DNA of 53,574 nucleotides, taken from Clostridia bacterium. GTDB lineage: Bacteria > Bacillota > Clostridia > Christensenellales > Aristaeellaceae. Shown piece after piece: positions 44,601-53,010 of the stretch (position 1 is its first letter; every line of letters begins with the position of its first letter). The notes beneath the pieces are model-generated. The model was not told the DNA's origin, did no database searches, and saw only the letters and a program-made list of their open reading frames with translations. The DNA is taken from the NCBI GenBank assembly GCA_017541205.1, contig JAFXZO010000025.1, positions 1 to 53,574 of the forward strand, in the 5' to 3' direction. Position numbers and translations under genes: made by a program.

Positions 44601-44804
44601 CATCCGCAGCCTCAATCGGCGCGGCTCTCCGCAGGAGAGACCGCTTGTTTCGGCTGATTTCACCTCGGATAGGATTTCCGCCACTGGCGGCTATCCGAGG
44701 TTCATCCGCAGCCTCAATCGGCGCGGCTCTCCGCAGGAGAGACCGCTTGTTTCGGCTGATTTCACCACCGATTTTTTGCCGCCACTGGCGGCAATCGGTG
44801 GTTC
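44601..44804 (-). repeat. Two tandem 102-bp repeats with covarying hairpins
   Basis: Copy 1 is 44601-44702 and copy 2 is 44703-44804. The first 64 bases are identical. Each copy then ends in a hairpin whose outer arms differ in sequence but pair perfectly within the copy: CCTCGGATAG with CTATCCGAGG in copy 1, and CCACCGATT with AATCGGTGG in copy 2. Both share an inner CCGCC-ACT-GGCGG stem. The common part also has a CTCTCC-GCA-GGAGAG stem. The element lies between the malG-like stop codon and the ATPase gene, within the operon transcript. Confidence 0.9.
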
Positions 44805-45693
44805 ATCCTTTAACCGCGCCGCCGGTGACGCCTTCCACGTAGTACTTCTGCAGGCACATGAACAGCACCGTGACCGGGATGGCCACCAATACGCCGCCGG
44901 CGCAGAACATGGTGTAGCACTTGGCGATCTGGTCCTGGTTCAGCCAGTTATAGAGACCGACGGCCACGTTCATGCCGGAGGATGTGCCGAAGGAAATGTA
45001 CTGGGCGAATACGTAATCGCCCCAGGGCCCCATGAAGGCGGTCAATACGGTGTAGATCACGATGGGCTTGGAAAGGGGCAGGATGATTTTTTTGAGCACC
45101 TGGAAGCGGGTGGCGCCATCGACGCGGGCCGCCTCGTCCAACGATTTGGGCAGGGTGTCAAAGAAGCCCTTGGATACGTAATACCCCATGCCGGAGGACG
45201 CGATATACACCAGGATCAGGCCGGGGACGGCGTTTGCCTGCACCATGCCCAGATCCTTGAGGACACGGAAGAGGATGATCATGGTCAGCATCCCGGGGAA
45301 CATGCCCAGGATCAGCATGAAGCGCATCAGCGGCTTCCTCATCTTGAAGCGGAAACGGGACAGGGTATAGCTCATGCAAAGCACGATGATGGTTTGCAGC
45401 GCGGCGGTGACAAGCGCCGCGATGAAGGTGTTCAGATACCACTTGGGGAAATCCGTGTTGAACAGGTTCCTGTAGTTATCCAGGCCCCATTTCTGCGGGA
45501 TCACATAGCCCACCTGCCAGGTGCTTTCCACGCGGAAGGACTGCAGCAGGATGCAGAAGAAGGGGATCAGCCAGACGATCGAGATGACCACCAGCAGGAT
45601 ATAGATGCCCGTGTTGGCCATGGCCCGGGAGGCGCGCAGTCCCATGTGGCGCTTGACCGGCGCGGCGTTCACTTCTTTCGATACGCTCATCAC
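44803..45693 (-). CDS. Sugar ABC transporter permease, MalG/GanQ type
   Basis: The 296-residue protein has six helices. The coupling loop is DEAARVDGATRFQVLKKIIL, and the ending KYYVEGVTGGAVKG is the canonical MalG-family end. GTG 45693 (7 nt after GGAGG) or ATG 45690 (10 nt) may be the start. It overlaps the MalF-type gene by 4 bp. The MalG/GanQ distinction cannot be made by sequence alone; the nearby GH53 galactanase favours galactan oligosaccharides. Confidence 0.93.
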   Translation of the reverse strand: MMSVSKEVNAAPVKRHMGLRASRAMANTGIYILLVVISIVWLIPFFCILLQSFRVESTWQVGYVIPQKWGLDNYRNLFNTDFPKWYLNTFIAALVTAALQTIIVLCMSYTLSRFRFKMRKPLMRFMLILGMFPGMLTMIILFRVLKDLGMVQANAVPGLILVYIASSGMGYYVSKGFFDTLPKSLDEAARVDGATRFQVLKKIILPLSKPIVIYTVLTAFMGPWGDYVFAQYISFGTSSGMNVAVGLYNWLNQDQIAKCYTMFCAGGVLVAIPVTVLFMCLQKYYVEGVTGGAVKG

Positions 45694-47231
45694 TGGAAAT
45701 CCTCCTCATTCTTAATGGACGGCAGCACGTTGTACACGACCAGCGAAATCAGCGCGACCACCACGAACACCAGGATACCGACGACGGACGCCAGATAATA
45801 CTTGGATTCCGCGCCGGTGGTGATCTTGAACAGCCACGTGATCAGCAGGTCCGTATACCCCACGCTGCCCGCCGCGGAGGACGCGGCCGCGTTGGTTGGC
45901 GCGCCGCCGGTGAGCAGATAGATCACGTTGAAGTTGTTCATGTTGCCCGTAAAGCTGGTGAGCAGGTAAGGGCCGGTTACGAACAGCATATAGGGCAGGG
46001 TGATCTTGCTGTACTGCTGCCAGGCGTTTGCGCCATCAATGCGGGCGGATTCGTACAGGTCCGCGGGGATGTTCATCAGGATACCGGTGGTGATCAGCAT
46101 CAGATACGGGATGCCGATCCAGATATTGATGATGATGACCGTGATGCGCGCCCAGGTGGCGTCCTCCCAGAAGGGAAGGGCTTTATCGATCCACCCCATG
46201 CTCATGAGGAACCCGTTGACGATGCCGTTCTTGGCGAACATTTTGCCCACGTACAAAAGGGAAATGAACTGCGGGATGGCGATGGTCAGGACCAGGATGG
46301 TGCGCCACAGCTTTTTCAGGTTGATGCCCTTTTTGTTGATGGCCATGGCCACGAACATACCGAGGAAATAGTTGGTAAACGTGGCGAAGAAGGCCCAGAT
46401 CAGCGTCCAGGACAGGACCTCGCCGAACGTCGCGGCGTAGCTCTGCGTGCCCGAGCCGGTGCCCGAGGTCCAGGAAAGCATGGTGTTGAAGTTATCCATG
46501 CCCACCCAGGTGAACAGGTTGTTGTAGTAGCCGTCGTGCGTGCCGTCGTAGTTGGTGAACGCGACCAGCACCATGAACACGATGGGCATGACGGTAAAGA
46601 TCAGGATACCGGTCATGGGCAGGGCCAGCAGGGTCTTGTGGAACTGATCGTCCACCATGGAGCGCAGATCCTCCCTGCCGGACCGGAGCTTTTTCCCGGA
46701 GGCCAGGATCTTTTCCGCCAGCTTGTTCTGCTTCACGTTCACCCGCCAGGTATAGATGAAGGCGATGATGAAGAAGATGGTCAGCACGCCGTAAAGCAGG
46801 ATCTTGAAGGAGTTGTCGTTATACTGGGTCACGTACACGTCGTAGATTTCGTTGTAGGATTTGGTGGGGCCCACCTTGCCCAGGGACGGCAGCATGCCCA
46901 GCCAGTAAGCGCCGTACAGCACCATATAGCCGATGAAAACGACCTCGAACAAGAGGAACAGGAGCCCCCTTAAGATCTGCCCCCGGGCCAGGTTGCCAAA
47001 GCCCATGACCAGATACGAAAGCTTGGTTTTCCAATCGCCGTGGACGAAGGTGGTGATAATGTCTTTGGCCTCTTCGCCCACCTTTGCGCCCAGCCCCTTT
47101 AAGCCCCTGCCGATCCCCAGGAACAGGTTTTTGAGGCCCGTGGGGATAGCGGCGAAAAAGCGCTGGAACTTATAGAGGATTTTCTGCCCTTTCGACAGCT
47201 TCAAAAACTCCAGATCGCTGTATGTTTTCAT
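45690..47231 (-). CDS. Sugar ABC transporter permease, MalF/GanP type
   Basis: ATG 47231 gives 513 residues. The N-terminal segment is long and basic (about 1-60). Several helices with an extended second section follow, as in MalF. The coupling loop is YESARIDGANAWQQYSKITL, and FNVIYLLTGGAPTN is typical of MalF-like permeases. AAGGAG is present but about 12 nt from the ATG, so the start is not certain. Downstream the stop overlaps the MalG-type gene. Confidence 0.9.
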   Translation of the reverse strand: MKTYSDLEFLKLSKGQKILYKFQRFFAAIPTGLKNLFLGIGRGLKGLGAKVGEEAKDIITTFVHGDWKTKLSYLVMGFGNLARGQILRGLLFLLFEVVFIGYMVLYGAYWLGMLPSLGKVGPTKSYNEIYDVYVTQYNDNSFKILLYGVLTIFFIIAFIYTWRVNVKQNKLAEKILASGKKLRSGREDLRSMVDDQFHKTLLALPMTGILIFTVMPIVFMVLVAFTNYDGTHDGYYNNLFTWVGMDNFNTMLSWTSGTGSGTQSYAATFGEVLSWTLIWAFFATFTNYFLGMFVAMAINKKGINLKKLWRTILVLTIAIPQFISLLYVGKMFAKNGIVNGFLMSMGWIDKALPFWEDATWARITVIIINIWIGIPYLMLITTGILMNIPADLYESARIDGANAWQQYSKITLPYMLFVTGPYLLTSFTGNMNNFNVIYLLTGGAPTNAAASSAAGSVGYTDLLITWLFKITTGAESKYYLASVVGILVFVVVALISLVVYNVLPSIKNEEDFQ

Positions 47232-47258
47232 GCCTGTGATCCGCTCCTTTTTACGAGA

Positions 47259-47292
47259 ACGGCCGGAACCAATGAACATTGGCTCCAGCCGT
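47259..47292 (-). terminator. Stem-loop between binding-protein and MalF genes
   Basis: Outer arms ACGGC/GCCGT and inner arms CCAAT/ATTGG with a GAAC loop. No U-run follows; likely attenuates or protects the upstream binding-protein message, as known for malE-malF. Confidence 0.5.
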
Positions 47293-47339
47293 CTGGTTTA
47301 CCGATTGCCGGAATCAGTCAATCGGGCGCTTGGCTTTGA

Positions 47340-48827
47340 TTATTCGGCAGCCAGGCTCACTTCACCGGTGGCTTCGTCAAAGAGCACGTAATAGGTGCCC
47401 GCTTCTTCCACCTTGAAGTTGTCGGCGGGGAAGTTGTTGTCCCAGCTCTTGCCCTGGCGGACCTTGAATTCGGTGCCGGCATCCATCGCGTACGCTTCGT
47501 CGGTCTTCCAGATGCCGTCGTCGCCCTTGGTCATGGGCAGGTCGGTATCCCAGTTGGTGCCGTTCACGGTGCCGATCACGGCCCAGGCATTCTTTTCAGC
47601 GTCGCTCATCTGGAACAGGGCGCTGATCTTGTCGTAGTAGTTGTCCAGGGCGGCCTGCAGGCCGGCCTCGTCCTCGGCGTCCTTCACGTCGTCACCGATG
47701 ACCTTGGCGATGTCCCACCAGGAGCCGTGGATCTGGCCCTGCGGGATGGAGTAAGCGCTCTGGGCGAAGAGGGCGACCAGGCCGGGGTTGGTCTGGACCG
47801 CTTCGGAAGCCTGGGCGTTCAGGTTGGAGGGCCCCCAGGACTTGGCTTCGAAGCGCTCGAGTTGGCACTGTTCGCCGGTCAGGTACTGGGCCAGGCGATG
47901 CAGAACGGCCTGACGGACAGGATCGGTCTGGGGCTTGACGCCCATCAGCTTGCAGCCGTTGAAGGAGCCCAGGTGATAGGAAACGCCGTCCACCTCGAAG
48001 GAGGGCAGATCGGTCACGCCCATGTTGTCGCCCAGGATGCTCTTGATGGTTTCATAGTTCCAGATACCGGTCACCACGACGGCGGCGTTGGCGTCGAAGG
48101 CGTCGCCGGCGGAGGAGGAGAGATGGAAATCGGAACTGACCAGCTTCTTCATGCCCTTGACGGCGATCAGGCCCTCGGGGCTGTTGAAGGTGTCATGCAC
48201 TTCGATGAACGCGCCGGATTCGTCCGTGGTCCATTCGGAGACGCAGCCGGTGGCGAAGAAGAAGGAGGCCAGATACCAGGCGGAGGACTGCATTTCAAAC
48301 GCGAAGTACTTCTGGGCCGCTTCGCAGTCCGCGATCAGCTTTTCCAGGCTGTCCACATCCTCGTCGGGGATGATGGACTTGTCGTAGTACATGAAGTAGC
48401 CGTTATCGGCGGTGAGGGGATAGGCGTAGAGGTCGTCGCCGACCTTGGCGGCGGCCACAACGCCCGCGGCGTTCGCGGCGGCCACGGTCTCGGCGGCCTT
48501 CACGCCCAGCTTGGCCAGCGCGCCGGCCTGCACCAGACGGGCGAACTGATCCTGCGGGAAGCAGAACAGATCGCCGCCCAATTCGACGTCGGCCACCATG
48601 GTGGTCGCGGCGACGGATTCGGAAACGGCTTCGATGGTGGCGTTGATGACGATGCCCGCGTCGTTGGAGGCGTTGAAGGCTTCGATCTGCTGCGCGGTCA
48701 GGTCTTTGATTTCTTCGGCGACCCAAACCGTGATGTCATAGGTGCCTTCCAGGCCGGAAGCGCTGGCGGAAACGCACAGCGACAGGCTCATTGCCAAAGT
48801 CAGCAGGATCGCAAGGAACTTTTTCAT
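47340..48827 (-). CDS. Secreted sugar-binding protein (MalE/GanS-like) with an added C-terminal beta domain
   Basis: The 495-residue protein has a signal peptide cut near ASA (about residue 24), without a lipobox. Residues to about 400 form a maltose-binding-like domain: YDITVWVAEE, YAYPLTADNGYFMYYDKS and AAVVVTGIWNYE. The last 88 residues (about 408-495) form a separate domain with IGTVNGTNWDTDLPMTK, GIWKT, EFKVRQGKSWDNNF and YYVLFDEATGEVSL. It resembles SusE/SusF-type or other starch-binding modules. Such a fusion on a binding protein is uncommon. The ligand could be a malto- or galacto-oligosaccharide: the added domain points to the first, the GH53 neighbour to the second. Confidence 0.88.
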   Translation of the reverse strand: MKKFLAILLTLAMSLSLCVSASASGLEGTYDITVWVAEEIKDLTAQQIEAFNASNDAGIVINATIEAVSESVAATTMVADVELGGDLFCFPQDQFARLVQAGALAKLGVKAAETVAAANAAGVVAAAKVGDDLYAYPLTADNGYFMYYDKSIIPDEDVDSLEKLIADCEAAQKYFAFEMQSSAWYLASFFFATGCVSEWTTDESGAFIEVHDTFNSPEGLIAVKGMKKLVSSDFHLSSSAGDAFDANAAVVVTGIWNYETIKSILGDNMGVTDLPSFEVDGVSYHLGSFNGCKLMGVKPQTDPVRQAVLHRLAQYLTGEQCQLERFEAKSWGPSNLNAQASEAVQTNPGLVALFAQSAYSIPQGQIHGSWWDIAKVIGDDVKDAEDEAGLQAALDNYYDKISALFQMSDAEKNAWAVIGTVNGTNWDTDLPMTKGDDGIWKTDEAYAMDAGTEFKVRQGKSWDNNFPADNFKVEEAGTYYVLFDEATGEVSLAAE

Positions 48828-48905
48828 GACGGATCATCCTTTCTTTTGCGCACGGAAAAAGCCATCACAGTTTTCGCCCTTCCGTGTGATTTGTCTTCAT
48901 GTAGT

Positions 48906-48934
48906 ATTCTATATTTTTTGTACCGGTTTGTCAA
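48906..48934 (-). promoter_or_regulatory. Consensus promoter of the MalE/GanS-type operon
   Basis: Minus strand: TTGACA (48934-48929), 17-nt spacer, TAGAAT (48911-48906). The leader of about 70 nt has a 7-bp inverted repeat, CACGGAA (48851-48857) and TTCCGTG (48880-48886), which could be an operator or a hairpin. Confidence 0.78.
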
Positions 48935-49000
48935 TTACAAATTTTGAAAGAATGGCAAAAAAACGGGGAAAAAACGGCGTGGATGAAATGGCCGCGGCCG

Positions 49001-50941
49001 TCATTTCACGGAAAGGAGCATGGCGTCGTCGATCTTGCCCCAGGCGCCGTTGCCCGTGCCCTCGCACTTGACGTACACGCCCACGACGACCTTGCTTCCG
49101 GCGGGGCAGTCGAAGGCCGGCACGACGCCGGTTTCCCAATTGTTATAGGATGTGATCCGCATCGGCGCGGTGCCGATGAGATCGCCGTTGAGGATCACGT
49201 ACGCGTAGATCGTGGTTTCCCCGCCGTCGCCGCCCATGATGGACACGGAGAACTGATACCTGCCCTCCGGCAAGCCTTCCACCTCCTGCTCCAGGGTGAA
49301 TTCCACGCTGTTTTTTGCCGCGCTCCAGAAATGGGCGTGCTTGGTGCCGGTGAGGGAGTCCGATTTCTTATCCTCCACATAGAGCTCCTTCGTCGCGCCT
49401 GCGTTATGGAACACCCAGCCCACGCCGCCGTCCTCAAAGCTGTAATCCTGCAAATAATTGTAGGCGAGCATGGAGACCTGACAAAAGACCTGCATTCCTT
49501 CGGCTTCGCCCCGGATCTCATATTTTTTCGCGCCGCCGCTGTGCATGGCACGATCCATTTCCGCGGTGAAATCCCATTGGACGGGGACCGCCCGGCGGCT
49601 GTTGTCGTTCATGACGATGTTCACCTCTTCGGGCAGGACGATCGGCGCGTTGAGATCGCAGATCAGCGTCACGTTTTCCGCCGAGACGGGATACAGCGCG
49701 GCCTGCCGCCCCTCGCGCATCAGGGAAAACACCTGCAGCGACGAAAGCGCGCGCCCCTTCTCGTCAAAGAACGCCTGGTTGTCCACCGCGCTGCCGCCGT
49801 AGTATTTCCCCGCGTCGTTGGGGTCATAGGACGCGGCATAGGAGGTGGCCCAGCCGGAGCCGTATTTTTCCCACAGGACGCTGTTTTCTTCACGGCTGCT
49901 TCCGCCCACGGTGATCCACGCGCCTTCCCAATAGCAAAGGCCGACGGCGCTGCGGGTGCGGTTCACCAGGGTATCGGTGAGATCGCAGAGGAAATTGACC
50001 TGGCCCTGCGCGGAAAAGGGATAGGAATTATACGCCTCGTCGCCTTCGTTCATGGTATTGCCGGAAAAGTCCGTATCCCCGCCGGTATAGGGATAGGAGG
50101 TCTCCATCACCATCACCTTTTTGCCGTAGGTATCCGCGATTTCGGAAAGGACGGCGCTCAGGTTTTCCAGCGAGCCGTGCCAGAACGGGTAATAGGACGT
50201 GCCGAACACGTCGTAATCCACCTTGTAATAATCCAGCTTGCGGGCATAGGTGGAGAGGACGCCGTTTTGCGGGTCGGTAAAATGCAGGGCGACCAGCGCT
50301 TCGGGATAGATTTCCCGCGTGGCGCGTGCCCCGGCCTGCATCAGGTACTGGATGTTGAACCAGGTTTTTTCGCCGCACAGCCATTGGTTGGTTTCGTTGC
50401 CGACCTGCACCATGCCGACGTCCACCCCTGCCGCCCGCAGCTTTTCCAGGCATTGCCTGGTGTACCGGTACACGGCCTCGGTTTTTTCCTCGATCCCCAT
50501 GCCCTTCCAGGCCTTGGGCTCCATCTGCTTGGAGGGATCGGCCCAGAAATCGGAATAATGGAAATCCACCAGCAGCTTCATGCCGCTGGCCGTCGCGCGC
50601 CGGCCGATGAGAACGACCCTGTCGATATCGCAGTTGCCGCCGCCGTAGCCCCGGCCTTTTGCGTCGTACGGATCGTTCCATACGCGCACGCGGATGTAAT
50701 TGATGCCGTTTTGGCTCAGCAGCTCGAACAGGTCCGTTTCCCGGCCGTCGAAATCGTAATACTTTACGCCGCTTTCTTCCTCCGAAAGCACGCTGGAAAC
50801 GTCCATGCCGAAAATGAAATCATCCGGCAGGTTTTCCACCTTTTTCACGAACAGCGTTTCGCCTGCTTCCGCCCGGGCCGCGGGCATGAGGGGCGGCAGG
50901 AGCATCAGGACGAAGAGGAGACACAGGATGTTTCTGGTCAT
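49001..50941 (-). CDS. Secreted arabinogalactan endo-beta-1,4-galactanase, GH53, with C-terminal carbohydrate-binding module
   Basis: A 646-residue protein with a signal peptide (cut near ARA, residue 24). The GH53 barrel includes FIFGMDVSSV, NYIRVRVWNDPYD, LLVDFHYSDFWADP, QVGNETNQW with acid/base Glu183, and MVMETSYPYTGG with nucleophile Glu280. An Ig-like segment (about 430-500) and a C-terminal beta-sandwich (about 505-646, DYSFEDGGVGW onward) that looks like a CBM61-type galactan module follow. It cuts the beta-1,4-galactan side chains of rhamnogalacturonan I outside the cell. AGGAGG precedes the ATG. No LPXTG anchor is seen. Its products may be imported by the neighbouring operon. Confidence 0.93.
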   Translation of the reverse strand: MTRNILCLLFVLMLLPPLMPAARAEAGETLFVKKVENLPDDFIFGMDVSSVLSEEESGVKYYDFDGRETDLFELLSQNGINYIRVRVWNDPYDAKGRGYGGGNCDIDRVVLIGRRATASGMKLLVDFHYSDFWADPSKQMEPKAWKGMGIEEKTEAVYRYTRQCLEKLRAAGVDVGMVQVGNETNQWLCGEKTWFNIQYLMQAGARATREIYPEALVALHFTDPQNGVLSTYARKLDYYKVDYDVFGTSYYPFWHGSLENLSAVLSEIADTYGKKVMVMETSYPYTGGDTDFSGNTMNEGDEAYNSYPFSAQGQVNFLCDLTDTLVNRTRSAVGLCYWEGAWITVGGSSREENSVLWEKYGSGWATSYAASYDPNDAGKYYGGSAVDNQAFFDEKGRALSSLQVFSLMREGRQAALYPVSAENVTLICDLNAPIVLPEEVNIVMNDNSRRAVPVQWDFTAEMDRAMHSGGAKKYEIRGEAEGMQVFCQVSMLAYNYLQDYSFEDGGVGWVFHNAGATKELYVEDKKSDSLTGTKHAHFWSAAKNSVEFTLEQEVEGLPEGRYQFSVSIMGGDGGETTIYAYVILNGDLIGTAPMRITSYNNWETGVVPAFDCPAGSKVVVGVYVKCEGTGNGAWGKIDDAMLLSVK

Positions 50942-51005
50942 GGGGGAAGCCTCCTTTATGAACGTATTCAGGATCGGTCCGATGGGCGAGAGGCGGGCTG
51001 TTTCG

Positions 51006-51515
51006 TCAGCCTTTCCGCGGGATACGCACGAAATAATGCCCCCCGTCTTCGCCGACGATGCGGCCGCCGTTTTTGAGCATTACGCGCAGCGAGGCGGGGT
51101 TGTCCCGGTTCACCCGGAGATAAAATTCGCTCTCGGGCACGACGCGCTCCGCTTCTTTGAGCGTGAGCCGCAGGCCCTCGGTGGCATAGCCCCTTCCCCG
51201 GTACGGCCTGGCGATAAAATACCCGATGTGGCCTGCGCCGTCGCGCAGCGCGTCGTTCAGATAATGCCGGATGCGGAACTGCCCGACGATCTCCGCTTCA
51301 TCCCACAGGAACAGGAAGGTTTCGGGCACCATCCAGTCCGGCAGATCGATGCCCCGGGCATAGCGCAGCATGTCCGGCAGCACCCCGGCTTCAAAGTCCT
51401 CCCGGCTGATCCCGTGCCAGCGGTTGGTCAGCCCGTTTTCATCCTCCGGCATATCCCGGACGAACTGCCATTCCTTTTGCGCGTCGCCAGGGTTCGCCTC
51501 CTTCAGATACAGCAT
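51006..51515 (-). CDS. GNAT-family N-acetyltransferase
   Basis: The 169-residue protein has the acetyl-CoA pyrophosphate loop RPYRGRGYATEGL and the following helix-strand with RVNRDNPASLRVMLKNGG, both standard in GNAT enzymes of the RimJ/PaiA-like type. The acceptor substrate is unknown. Its gene ends 64 bp upstream of the GH53 gene on the same strand, so read-through is possible, but no functional link is seen. Confidence 0.88.
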   Translation of the reverse strand: MLYLKEANPGDAQKEWQFVRDMPEDENGLTNRWHGISREDFEAGVLPDMLRYARGIDLPDWMVPETFLFLWDEAEIVGQFRIRHYLNDALRDGAGHIGYFIARPYRGRGYATEGLRLTLKEAERVVPESEFYLRVNRDNPASLRVMLKNGGRIVGEDGGHYFVRIPRKG

Positions 51516-51531
51516 GTTTCCGCACCGCCTT

Positions 51532-51737
51532 TACTTTTCTCAGGCTAAAACCTCATCATCTTTGGGCGTCGCTTCAAACGCCCCGCGCTTTTTCGCTCCG
51601 CGAAAGCGCGGGTTTCGGGCGGCGATCCAAGGATCGCACGCCCTCAGCCTCGCCAGAGGCTCGGCGCTGCTCCGGTCAACTTCACCGGAACGAAAAATCC
51701 ATCCCAAATCTGATAATCTTTTCACCCGAGAAAAGTA
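51532..51737. mobile_element. MITE-like element with 10-bp terminal inverted repeats and internal hairpins
   Basis: TACTTTTCTC (51532-51541) and GAGAAAAGTA (51728-51737) are perfect inverted repeats bounding 206 bp without a gene. Inside are five hairpins: GGGCGT/ACGCCC (51564-51583), CCCGCGCTTT/AAAGCGCGGG (51582-51612), GGGCGGCGATCC with GGATCGC-A-CGCCC (51617-51643), GCCTC/GAGGC (51647-51660), TCCGGT/ACCGGA (51671-51689). The first two share two bases and so could be alternatives. No target-site duplication was identified. The right end abuts the stop codon of the gene at 51738. Confidence 0.5.
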
Positions 51738-52286
51738 TTACTGAAGCTCCAGGAGCTTTTTTGCGTATAGGACCGCCTTGCCGTCCTCGATATGGACGGA
51801 ATGGACGCCGAAAAACAGGTAATAATCCTCCGGCGTTTCCGTCTCCTCATAGGCGATAAAACCCGCGGCAGCGCCCGCGTGGGTGCTGGCGTCATAGATT
51901 TTCAGGCCCCAGGGCGCGCCGTCCCGCGTCAGGCAGTCTCCGAGCGCGGCGATTTCTTCGGGCAGCGGGCCGAGCCATTCCCGGTACGTATCCGCGTGGG
52001 ACGCGGGCACGATCAGCAGATCCGCCTGCTCCAGGGGCCCTCCGTCGAACATGGCGAAGGAAAAGGGCCGGGCCTGCACCATGCGGATGCCGTCCGCCTT
52101 CACATCCTCCAGGGCGACGGAGAGGGCGGTGCCGTCCTGCACCTGCGCGTCCGCGTACAGGGTGATCTTGTTTTCCCGCGGCGCGTCCGTGATGCGCACG
52201 AACACGCTGCCCCACAAAAGCACGCTGAACATCGCCCACAGCAGCAGGGCCGGGATCAGGCTCAAAAATTTACAGCGCTTTTTCAT
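51738..52286 (-). CDS. Hypothetical membrane-anchored protein
   Basis: ATG 52286 (182 residues) has a GAGGTGCAGG site. A basic N-terminus and one helix (about 8-30) are followed by an outside domain of about 150 residues (DGIRMVQARPFSFAMFDGG, DLLIVPASHADTYREWLG, YYLFFGVHSVHIEDG). No family recognised. It overlaps the preceding gene by 17 bp, so the two products are probably made together. Confidence 0.75.
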   Translation of the reverse strand: MKKRCKFLSLIPALLLWAMFSVLLWGSVFVRITDAPRENKITLYADAQVQDGTALSVALEDVKADGIRMVQARPFSFAMFDGGPLEQADLLIVPASHADTYREWLGPLPEEIAALGDCLTRDGAPWGLKIYDASTHAGAAAGFIAYEETETPEDYYLFFGVHSVHIEDGKAVLYAKKLLELQ

Positions 52287-52764
52287 CCTGCACCTCGTAG
52301 GCGAAAATGTACCGGTGCGCTGCCCGCACCCAAACCCGGCTCCCATCCGGCGGCAGCCGGGAAGCGTATCGGGCGTTCACGTTCAGCGTGACCGGCTCTT
52401 CCCCGCCGTCCAGGCAGGCCTTGCGGATGGCGATGCTCTTGGGGATTTGCAGCGTTTCCGTCCCGATGCGCAGCATGCCGGAAAATTCCTCCGCGGGGCC
52501 CTTGAGCACATTTTCCATGTGCGCGGCCTGGACCTTCGCGGGCGACGCCGCGAGCGCGTAAATCAGGATCGCCGCCCATCCGCCCAGGATGGACAGGGCC
52601 AGGACCGCGATAAACAGGGCGTGGGCGCTGCCGGTGCGCACCAGAAAGCACAAAGCCGCGCACGCCGCCGTCGATAAAGCCAGGATGCCCAGGGCCGTCC
52701 ATTTTCCGCGTTTTGCCCGCGCCTTCATTTTTGCCGCTTCATCGGCGGTATACAAATCAGTCAT
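52270..52764 (-). CDS. Hypothetical two-helix membrane protein
   Basis: The 164-residue protein has a charged N-terminus, two helices (about 22-41 and 46-70) and a cytosolic or outside beta-rich domain (MLRIGTETLQIPKSIAIRKA, VTLNVNARYASRLPPDGSRVWV). I do not recognise a family. It is the first gene of a two-gene operon with its own promoter and a structured 5' leader. Confidence 0.75.
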   Translation of the reverse strand: MTDLYTADEAAKMKARAKRGKWTALGILALSTAACAALCFLVRTGSAHALFIAVLALSILGGWAAILIYALAASPAKVQAAHMENVLKGPAEEFSGMLRIGTETLQIPKSIAIRKACLDGGEEPVTLNVNARYASRLPPDGSRVWVRAAHRYIFAYEVQDEKAL

Positions 52765-52793
52765 CGTTTCTGTTCCTTAATTCCAATTATTCC

Positions 52794-52888
52794 TGCGCGA
52801 AGCGCATATCACGCCCGAAGGACATATCGACGATCCGTTGCGCCTTACGGCGCTTGATCGGGCAACGTCTCGATATGCGCCGCGCGCA
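52794..52888 (-). repeat. Nested 95-bp palindrome in a 5' leader
   Basis: Outer arms TGCGCG/CGCGCA and GCGCATATC/GATATGCGC, middle arms GCCCGA/TCGGGC and inner GCGCC/GGCGC all pair around one centre near 52847. It lies between the promoter at 52914-52942 and the ATG at 52764, so it is transcribed. It looks like a palindromic intergenic repeat or a structured leader. Confidence 0.6.
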
Positions 52889-52913
52889 AGGGAAGCATGT
52901 TCTATCATGAAAA

Positions 52914-52942
52914 AGTATAGCATATTTAGCCTTGAATGACAA
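52914..52942 (-). promoter_or_regulatory. Promoter of the two-gene hypothetical operon
   Basis: Minus strand: TTGTCA (52942-52937), 17-nt spacer, TATACT (52919-52914). Predicted start near 52907. Confidence 0.65.
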
Positions 52943-52944
52943 CG

Positions 52945-52978
52945 AAAAAAAGGACTGCCGCGCTTTCACACGGCAGCC
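52945..52978 (-). terminator. Terminator of the pyruvate:ferredoxin oxidoreductase gene
   Basis: On the minus strand GGCTGCCG, a loop, then CGGCAGTCC followed by seven U (A-run 52945-52951 on the plus strand). Confidence 0.88.
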
Positions 52979-53010
52979 CCGGGTTTCATGAGGTTTGTTC
53001 CGATCCCGGA

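Noticed and set aside
44601-44804. Tandem repeats considered as a CRISPR array
   Set aside because: Only two copies, repeat unit far too long, no spacers and no cas genes.
51540-51725. 61-codon minus-strand frame inside the hairpin-rich element
   Set aside because: Lies wholly within the repeat element, has no ribosome binding site, and encodes palindrome-derived sequence.
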